From: Aegilops tauschii subsp. strangulata
Taxonomy: Eukaryota; Streptophyta; Magnoliopsida; Poales; Poaceae
Length of the DNA: 64,000 bases
Reading direction: 5' to 3'
Assembly: GCF_002575655.3 (NCBI RefSeq)
Contig: NC_053037.3
Location: 143,107,207 to 143,171,206, forward strand
The notes under the pieces are model-generated. The model was given only the letters and a program-made list of their open reading frames with translations, did not search any database and had not been told where the DNA came from. Positions 57,209-64,000 of this stretch are shown piece after piece (positions within the stretch are counted from its first letter, which is position 1; each line of letters begins with the position of its first letter). Made by a program: the position numbers and the translations under genes.

Positions 57209-58324
57209 CTACCAGGCCGAGATCTCGTTGGCTGGTAGCTCTTCACTCGCCAGGAAGTTGAGGATTGGCTGCGCCCATGATGGTGCTTTGACCACTGTCA
57301 TCACGGCCACTGGTACCAGGGTGGTTGGGTTGGGAGGCAGCGGGTTGGAGTCAGCTGCCGCTTGCTGCGTCGTTGAAGTCCCCGGGCCGACTGCTGCAGC
57401 CCTCGGGCCGGGTTCTGAAGTCCCCGGGCCGGGTGCGACTGCTGCAGTCCCCGAGCCGCCTTCTGAAGTCCCCGGGCCGACTGCTGCAGCCCCTAGGTCA
57501 GGTTCTAAAATACTCGGGCCTGGTGCGACTGTTGCAGTCCCCGAGCCGCCTGTCGAAGTCCCCGGGCCGGCTGCTACAGCCCCCGAGTCGGATCCGACTG
57601 TTCCGGGAGCAGCCGACACGAAGATGGACTCTGATTCCAGCGAAGGCTTGATAGACGGCTTGCGGAGGCACTGGAGGGAGACGCCGGCTGGTATTGCTTG
57701 GCGGGTGGAGCCAATCTGTGCTAGTGCATCATCTTGCTCGTTGTCGGCTCGTGGCACGTGAAGGAACTCGCACCCGTCAAAGTATCCACTAATCTGTTGG
57801 ACAAGAAAGCGGTAGCTCGCCTTGGCGTCCCAGTCACCTGACGATTGCTGGACCACCAAGTCCGAGTCACCGTAGCAAAGAATCCTGCAGATGCTAATCT
57901 CCTTGGCCAGTCGGAGTCTGTGTACGAGCGCCTCATACTCGGCCACGTTGTTGGAGGCGGCAAAGTGAATTTGTAGCATGTATCTGAGCTTGTCGCCTTT
58001 GGGACAGGTGAGGACAATGCTGGCTCCCAGGCCTGAGCGCATCTTTGAGCCATCAAAGTGCATCCGCAAATGGGTAGAATCCGGCGCTGGCTGCAGGTAC
58101 TGGGTCTCGGCCCAGTCAACGAGGAAGTCGGCCAGCGCTTGGGACTTGATGGCAGTGCATGGCTGGTAGAAGATGGTGTAGGGAGCCAACTCAATGGCCC
58201 ATTTATCCACTCGTCCTGAAGCATCTATGTTGCCTATGATCTCAGCAAGCGGGGCGGTGCAGACAACCGTGATGGGGTGCTCTTGAAAGTATGGCTTGAG
58301 GCGGCAAAGTACATGCCGTAGCAC
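57209..58324 (-). pseudogene. Gypsy A RNase H and Pro/Gly-rich linker
   Basis: The RNase H acidic residues are visible: MHFDGSKMRSGLGASIV, NVAEYEALVHRLRLA, and CYGDSDLVVQQ. They are followed by HVPRADNEQDDALAQIGS. After this comes a linker of about 100 residues built from GTS-GGSGTAAVAPGP-type repeats (about 57360-57600), then integrase. The RNase H is in a different frame from the upstream RT, with a shift near 58280. The repeats are a minisatellite at DNA level with CCCCGGGCCG and GCTGCAG(C/T)CCC. Confidence 0.82.
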
Positions 58325-59480
58325 ATCTTCTGGTAGTGGGGGTAATTCTGCTTCGTGGTCGGCAGCACCTCACTCAAGTAGTAGACTGGCCTCTGGACTG
58401 GCTGTGCTCTGCCGTCTTCTGGGCGGTCGACCATGATCACTGTACTGACCACCCGGCTGGTGGCGGCGATGTAGAGGAGCATGGGCTCCTTAGCAGCCGG
58501 AGCCGCCAGGACAGGCGGCGTGGTCAGCATCTTCTTGAGTTGGAGGAAGGCCTCGTCCGCCTTGTCGTTCCACTTGAAATGATTGGTTTTCTTCATTAGC
58601 TGGTATAGGGGAAGAGCCTTCTCGCCCAGCCGACTGATGAAGCGACTGAGGGATGCCAAGCACCCGGTGAACTCCTGGACGTCACGCAGCCGGGTGGGTC
58701 TCTCCATCCGCTCAATGGCCTTGATCTTCACAGGCTTGCACTCGATGCTGCATTCTGAGACAAGGAAACCAAGGAGCTGGCCGGCTAGGACTCCGAAGAC
58801 ACACTTCTCTGGGTTGAGCTTGATTTGAAAACGGAGCAGATTATCAAAGGTCTCCTTGAGATCTTCCAGGAGGGTGCCACGCTTCTCCGTCTTCACCACA
58901 ATATCTTCCAGGAGGGCACTTCTGCATACAACATTGGAATGTAGCACCGGCATTTCTCAAGCCAAATGTCATGGTCAGGTAGCAGAAGGCTCCGAATGGT
59001 GTGACGAAGGCGGTCTTTAGCCGATCGGCCGGGTTCAGTTTGATCTAGTGGTAACCAGAGTAGGCATCCAAAAAACTCAACAGCTCGCATCCGGCTATGG
59101 AGTCAATCACTTGATCTATCCGAGGCAGAGCAAACAGATCTTTGGGGCAGGCTTTGTTGAGGCTGGTGTAATCAATGCACATGCGCCACTTGTTGTTCTT
59201 CTTCAGTACAAGGGCTGGGTTGGCAAGCCATTCTAGAAAAAATACATCCATGATGAAGCCGGCTGCCAGCAGGCGGGCGATCTCTTCACCAACAATCCTT
59301 CTCTTCTCTTCTGACAGGCGGCGGAGGGTTGCTTGACTGGTTTTGCATCTGATCTGACATGTAGCTTGAGCTCGGCGAAATTCGTCGGAACACCCGGCAT
59401 GTCTTTGGGAGACCATGCGAAGATGTCCCGATCCTCACGGAGGAAATCGACGAGCTCGCTTTCCTATTTGCTATCGAGGT
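58234..59480 (-). pseudogene. Gypsy A reverse transcriptase
   Basis: The N-terminal part (59416-59045) has NPALVLKKNNKWRMCIDYTS, LNKACPKD and FLDAYSGYH. A TAG at 59045-59047 replaces the Gln of HQIKL. Reading past it gives LKTAFVTPFGAFCYLTMTFG. Then the frame shifts and the YVDD box is damaged: the region reads LLEDIVVKTEKRG, with the residues before the last Asp lost or replaced. From 58905 the frame continues with NPEKCVFGV and ALPLYQLMKKTNHFKW to 58234. The enzyme cannot be active. Confidence 0.83.
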
Positions 59481-62004
59481 TAGTCCCATGATAGCGTGCC
59501 TCTCCGGGTTGTCCGGGTCCAAGGGTATCTTCTTGGTTTCTTTGGCCGGCTGGAAGGAGCCCTGGGTCTCTGAATCCTTGGGGTCTGGTGACAGGTCCGG
59601 CTGCTTGCTGGCCATGGCCACAACCCAGTCAAGGAGCTTCTTCTCGGCAGCAATCACAAGGGACTCGGCCAGCCGGCTGCTAGCAGCAGCACAGGCGGCC
59701 AACTTCTTATAGTCGCCGGCTATGGTGATAATGCCCTTCGTACCCGGCATCTTCATCTTGAGGTAGGCATAATGCGGCACCGCCATGAACTTGGCTAGAG
59801 CTGTCCGGCCTAGGAGCGTGTGGTAGGGGCTCTCGAGGTCAACCACCTCGAACCAGATTGGCTCGCGGCGGAAGTGATCTTTGTCTCTGAAGAGGACATC
59901 TATCTTGATCTTGCCAATTGGTGAGCAGGAAAGGCTAGGTACAATGCCATGGAAGACAGTCCGACTGGGCTGGAGCTGTTTCTCTTTGATGCACAACTTC
60001 TCCATGGTGTCGCGGTAGAGGATGTTGATGCTACTACCGCCGTCTATCAGGACTCGGGAGAAGCGAGCAGCTCGCCTCTCCATTGAAAAGGTGGTATCCA
60101 GTACCAGGGCGTAGGAACCCGGAGAAGGCATCACCTCCGGGTTGTCGGCGTGGCTCCAGCTGATGGGCCTCTCGGACCAGTGCATGAACTCTGGGACTTC
60201 AGAAGCGACGGCATTCACCTCGCGGTGCTGCTGACGCCGACTATGCCTGTCGTCGGCGACGCTGGTGAAGATGACGTAGGCTCCGTGTTCTTCAGGGAAT
60301 TCATCTTGAATGGCGGTGACTGGACCGGCCGCCGGCTGCTGAGGAGGCGGAGCCGGCTGGCCAGCAGGTGGAGGCGGCAGTCCTTCTCCCTTGGCAATTC
60401 GGGTGAGCCAGTGGCACTTCCGGGTGGTGTGGTTGGATGGCTTCGCGCCGCTATGGAACTTGCAGGGAGCATCGAGGGTTTGCTCATAGGAGAAGGCGAG
60501 CAACCAAGCAAGCTTGCCGCCCTTCTGACGCTTGGGGCCGGGTTGACCCTCCGGCTGCTGATCTTCAACTACCGCCACCTGCCGGCTGGTGGAAGCCGGC
60601 TGCTGGGTCTTGCGCTTGTTCTCGTTTAACTGCTGGCGCTGATTGGAGTCACCAGCCGGAGTCTGAGGAGCCAGAGGGAGCACCTTCCCAGAGGCGTCCT
60701 CGCGGAGCTCCGACTTCATGGAGGATTCGGCAGTGGCGTACTTGTCTGCTATGATCAGCAGCTCGTCGAGTGTGGCCGGCTCGTCGCAGAGGAGTCGGTG
60801 CTTGAGTAGGGTGCCCTCTCGGCACCCGGCAGTGAAGTACTCGATGGCTTGCACCTCGTGCACCCCTTCACAGGAGTTGCGCAGTTCGGCCCACCGCGTC
60901 AAGTACTCGCGGGTGGACTTGGTCGGGCCTTGGACGCACAGGGAGAGCTGGCGGGGTTTGGGCGTCCGCTTGTAGGTGCTGGTGAAGTTCTGGATGAGTA
61001 CTTCAGTGAAGTCCAGTGAGCAGTTGACGCTGTAGGGCTTGAGGCTGTTCAGCCATGTCCGGGCCGTTCCCTGCAGCATGAGCGGAACGTACTTCATGGC
61101 AATGCGCTTGTTGCCGTTTGCTATGCTAACGGCGGTGGAGTAGTCAACCAGCGAATCCTCCGGCTTCACGGAGCCGTTTGTACTTGGGAGTGTCTCGAGG
61201 GAGTGAGAACCCTTTGGGGAAGGGCTCGTCACGAATGCGGGGGCCGAAACAAGGCGGGCCAATTGCATCTTCTTCTTCTACCGCCAGGGATTGAGCCAGG
61301 CGGTCGATCCGGTGGCGGGCGTCGTTCTCTCCGACTCCTTCACGGTGGCCCAGCCGGTCTCCGAGAGTTGGGTGCTTAAGAGGCGGCGGGGAGGCGCGCC
61401 TCTCCCTGCGTGGGGGAGGCGGACGATCGTCCTGCCGTTCCACTGCTCGTGGGCGGCCGTCTTGGTCGCGCTCAATGGTGATGCATGTGCGGCTGCGGCT
61501 AGCAGCCCGCTCTTGGTCTCTTCGGCCGCGGGCGCTGACTGTCAGCGTCCGGGAGGTCGCGCCGTGCTCTCGGCGGGGGGAGGGGGGAGGGAAGGATCTC
61601 GGCCTGCAAGCCGTGTCCCACCACGCGGCGGCCGCGTCGATGAACTGCTGGACGCGCTCCGTCATGCAGGAACGCTCATCGCCCTCCAAGTGGTCTAGCT
61701 CGTCTGTTGTCGCCTGGGCGGTGTGCAGGTTCTCGATAGGCGTGCCGTAGACAGGGCGGTCGGCCCCCAGCATGCTGGCGATGGCGGCGCCGCGTTGTTG
61801 GACCGTGCCCATGCGGCTGGGTTCTCCAGCAGCCGGCGTGCCGCAGACGGCGCGGTCGATCTCGCGCTGGTAGGCTTCGGTGAGGCGTCTCATGGTCGCC
61901 AGGTTGTTGGCGCTCTCGAGGAGGGCAACTCGGCAAGCTTCCAGCGTCTCGCCGTTTGCACCGGGCGCTACGGGCGCGGACAGGTCCCTCATTGCCGCCT
62001 GCAA
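59286..62004 (-). pseudogene. Gypsy A gag and protease
   Basis: The N-terminal gag frame (62004-61144) is Arg/Pro-rich (DDRPPPPRRERRASPPP) and ends with EPFPKGFSLPRDTPKY. The main gag continues in another frame from about 61200 (EDSLVDYSTAVSIANGNKRI, YVPLMLQGTARTWLNSL, the retrotransposon gag domain). A CKFHSGAKPSNHTTRKC motif stands in the place of the zinc knuckle of Tat gags. The aspartic protease follows (VLIDGGSSINILY near 60035; HTLLGRTALAKF). The frame ends at 59286, overlapping the RT frame. One frameshift in gag and one before RT separate the domains. Confidence 0.85.
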
Positions 62005-62410
62005 CGGGTCCTAGCCGGCACCATCAGAGGCTCCATCATGGCTGATCACCAGCACCTCCATGACGGTGCTGGCGCTGCTGCCAGCGGCACGGAGCGGATC
62101 GTCGAAGATCACCACTTCGCTTGGGAAGGCGTCAGAAGTCGCGGTGTCGGTGTCGATGACCATGTCGACTGGTAGGTCGGTGGAGCCAATGGACTCCAGG
62201 TCGGAGGTCGGCTCGTTGGCGATGTGAAGCTTGCCAAGGAGGTCGACAAGGCAGCTCTCGGAGCTGGCTGCGCCCGTGTCAGGCTGCAAGCGGCTTCCAC
62301 GCCGCGCAACGCATCGACGCAAACGCCGTCAGGCGTGCCGGGTTGGCTGCGATCGCCAGGAAGGAAGAGGGTTCCCGTCCAGAACGTGTTTCTGGACAAC
62401 GGTGCACCTT
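62005..62410 (-). other. Gypsy A leader and start of gag, no intact frame
   Basis: Short broken frames on the minus strand may represent the degraded N-terminus of gag (ESIGSTDLPVDMVIDTDT). No other feature was recognised. Confidence 0.45.
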
Positions 62411-62430
62411 GCCCCATGGTGGGTGGCAAA
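62411..62430 (-). other. Gypsy A primer-binding region, decayed
   Basis: Immediately inside the LTR the minus strand reads TTTGCCACCCACCATGGGGC. It resembles the site next to the Gypsy B LTR (GTTGGCGCCCATCATGGGGC) with a few changes. The tRNA is not assigned. Confidence 0.65.
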
Positions 62431-62618
62431 TGTCAGGGATATCGTGCGACATATGCCAGGGGGTGGCTTATCATGGATGGGGACAAGAGTACGTCGCCGG
62501 GCTATAGAAGCGGGAGTGAGCGAGACCGCATACGCCTGCAAATCTTACCCAGGTTCGGGGCTCTCTGTGGAGATAACACCCCTAGTCTTGCTCTGCCGGG
62601 TCTCCGCATGATCACTAT
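62431..62618 (-). repeat. Gypsy A 5' LTR, first 188 bases, cut by Gypsy B
   Basis: It matches 370 to about 558 with roughly ten differences by eye. It stops after ATGATCACTAT, where Gypsy B begins. At the left LTR the same stretch continues as GCCAACAAGG. The rest should follow Gypsy B outside the window. Confidence 0.9.
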
Positions 62619-63331
62619 TGTCGGGGATATACCCCGCGGCATGACCCGGCCGGCGATATGACCCGGCTAGGACTTGATGTTTCATTGGTGACCCGGCAGA
62701 CTATAAGCCGGCGGGAACAATTAAGCATTGTAAGCCGGCAGACACAGTCATGTAACCCGGCAGACACAGTCATGTCACCCAGCAAACACAGTCATGTAAC
62801 CCGGCAGACATAGTCATGTAACCCGGACAGTTAAGCCGGTAGATGTTAAGCCAGACGGTAAGCTAGATGGTAAGTCAGATCGTAAGCCAGACCGTAAGTC
62901 AGATTGTAAGCCAGATTGTAAGAAGCCCAAGACGTTAAGAAGCTCATGGAGAGAGGCCCGTGATGAGAGGTCAGAATAGTTTAAGTCTTAGTCCGAGATG
63001 AACTCTCCATGTAACCCGCCCCTTCAACTTATATAAGGAGGGGCAGGGCACCCCAAGAGGGAGGGGGGCAAGAAATAATTGTTAAGTCTAGACACAACTA
63101 AAGGAGAGCCAGATTTACGGCGTCTCCCTTATGAGCATAATGAGACCTAGCCAAAAACAACATGTAGGGCTATTACCAGATGATGTTTCCTGGGGCTCGA
63201 AGCTGTCTAAATCCTTGTCTTATGTGTTGTGTCTCTCGTCCCGATCAACCCCTCTCAAGCTACCACATAGATGCGTTGGCCTCACGACTAAGTCCTCACA
63301 CTAGGACATCTGCCGTGACAATTCCACGACA
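62619..63331 (+). repeat. Gypsy B 5' LTR (713 bp)
   Basis: It starts TGTCGGGGATATACCCC, with a perfect short palindrome at the tip (GGGGATATACCCC), and ends CCACGACA. A repeated motif (TAACCCGGCAGACACAGTCA and variants) occurs four or five times at 62725-62825, and GTAAG(T/C)CAGA about six times at 62855-62930. Confidence 0.85.
63030..63038 (+). promoter_or_regulatory. TATA box of the Gypsy B LTR
   Basis: TATATAAGG on the plus strand, followed by a G-rich segment, is the likely LTR promoter. A polyadenylation-like AATAA lies at about 63074. Confidence 0.65.
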
Positions 63332-63352
63332 GTTGGCGCCCATCATGGGGCC
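63332..63352 (+). other. Gypsy B primer-binding region
   Basis: GTTGGCGCCCATCATGGGGC directly follows the LTR. It has the same layout as in Gypsy A but is better preserved. The tRNA is not assigned. Confidence 0.7.
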
Positions 63353-64000
63353 CGTGCTCGGTGGTGTTGAGTTTTTGGAGGGATCTTTTCTAGGGTTTGA
63401 GAAGTTCGCAATTTTCCGGCTCAAACCGGCATGGAAAATTCAAATCAGCTATAAGTTCGTAAGTGAAGATTAACGAAGGATTCGGCGGCGGCGGGTGTAA
63501 GATTAAGATTGTCTTAAGAAATCATGCTACAGCCGCCATGCGCTGCATCAGATCAATCAACAAGGCAATACTGCTACGGTAATACTCTGCGGCGGCTGTT
63601 CCTATAAAGTGATCCACCCATTAATTTATCGACAACACGAGAGGAAAGGTCAAACCAACAATAAATTGGAGGAGGTTTTTGTCATGAGCTGATATCGACT
63701 CCGACTCCGAGTCGTTTCCAAACCTCGCACTGGCCGTATTCGCTCCGCCTCCGCCTCGCTCCGACAGCCGGCGGCGTTTGAAAGACCGCTGTGGACTCAT
63801 CGTTCTATTACCTCGCTCGGCAATGACCCGGATTCGCCGTCATCGAGCCACCTCAGTCGCCATCGCTAGCCAGCGCTTCGACCTCGGCGGCCCATGGGCC
63901 GGGCCTTTGCTGCAGTTTTCACCGCGAGAAGAGTCGACCATCTTTTGAACCGTGGACCTGTTCCGTGTCGTCTCTTGAGCCGCCGCCTTGTCTTCGCGGA
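63353..64000 (+). other. Gypsy B leader
   Basis: No coding region is recognised. CATGCTACAGCCGCC and a diverged inverse of it lie at 63522-63600. The last 300 bases are GC-rich and may approach gag. Confidence 0.45.

Larger units (their letters stand above)
370..62618 (-). mobile_element. Gypsy A: Tat-lineage LTR retrotransposon, degenerate and interrupted
   Basis: This is the outermost element and lies on the minus strand. The order along its sense strand is: 5' LTR (right, 62431 onward, interrupted at 62618 by Gypsy B), primer-binding region, gag, protease, reverse transcriptase, RNase H, integrase, an antisense extra ORF, polypurine tract, 3' LTR (left, 370-1548). RNase H before integrase marks the Gypsy superfamily. 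An additional ORF between pol and the 3' LTR is known from Tat-lineage elements such as Grande and RIRE2. Without the nested Copia (3526-53493) the internal part is about 10.9 kb, which fits that lineage. All coding regions are broken by frameshifts and stops, so it can move only if proteins come from elsewhere. The family name is not assigned. Confidence 0.85.
62619..64000 (+). mobile_element. Gypsy B: second LTR retrotransposon, 5' part only
   Basis: The LTR is followed by a primer-binding-like sequence and then by leader DNA to the end of the window. It lies in plus orientation, opposite to Gypsy A. No gag frame has begun by 64000. The superfamily is inferred from the primer-binding sequence shared with Gypsy A. 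The target duplication cannot be checked here. Confidence 0.8.

Noticed and set aside
56286..57761. Plus-strand frame of 491 codons
   Set aside because: It is the antisense shadow of the Gypsy A integrase and RNase H, whose catalytic motifs are all on the minus strand.

Overview
The window is nuclear DNA of a large-genome grass, most likely a Triticeae species (wheat, Aegilops or a relative). The evidence is the nesting of long LTR retrotransposons, Stowaway MITEs with the CTCCCTCCG terminus, a tRNA-derived SINE resembling the Au family, and a Sirevirus-type Copia whose LTR carries repeated TCGGT...ACCGA palindromes. I see no intact host gene, no rRNA, no tRNA gene and no prokaryotic feature. 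Nearly everything is transposon, and most boundaries can be placed to the base from target-site duplications (TSDs).

The outermost layer is Gypsy A (370 to 62618 and beyond), a degenerate Tat-lineage element on the minus strand. Its 3' LTR is at 370-1548, its pol runs from about 62.0 kb down to 56.1 kb, and the start of its 5' LTR is at 62431-62618. A long antisense gene lies between pol and the 3' LTR and reads on the plus strand (2247-3525, resuming at 53494-56036). A second Gypsy element (B, plus strand) has inserted into the 5' LTR of A at 62619 and runs off the window.

Inside Gypsy A sits a Sirevirus-like Copia element on the minus strand (3526-53493, TSD CCGGG), with LTRs at 3526-5127 and 51895-53493. 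Its reverse transcriptase is interrupted by a 1.17 kb solo LTR (47960-49131, TSD ATGGT). Its 3' untranslated region is interrupted by a CACTA transposon of about 39.7 kb (6687-46378, TSD TCA).

The CACTA element is the most unusual part. Its left half holds repeats, MITEs, a SINE and pieces that look captured from genes: a three-exon F-box/LRR gene with three in-frame stops (12016-13757) and an unidentified multi-exon gene (about 14.4-15.5 kb). Its right half holds a TnpA-like gene of the Transposase_24 (Ptta/En/Spm) type (about 26.75-44.87 kb). The upstream part of this gene has grown by tandem amplification of an exon-intron unit, including exact 731-bp repeats. A block of about 6 kb was then duplicated, and a 4.2 kb solo LTR (36771-40999, TSD CTAGA) landed in the second copy. 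I find no TNP2-type transposase, so the element looks non-autonomous.

Order of events read from the sequence: Gypsy A, then Copia, then CACTA, then duplication within the CACTA, then the 4.2 kb LTR. The 1.17 kb solo LTR postdates the Copia, and Gypsy B postdates Gypsy A. Divergence figures are counts by eye and therefore approximate.
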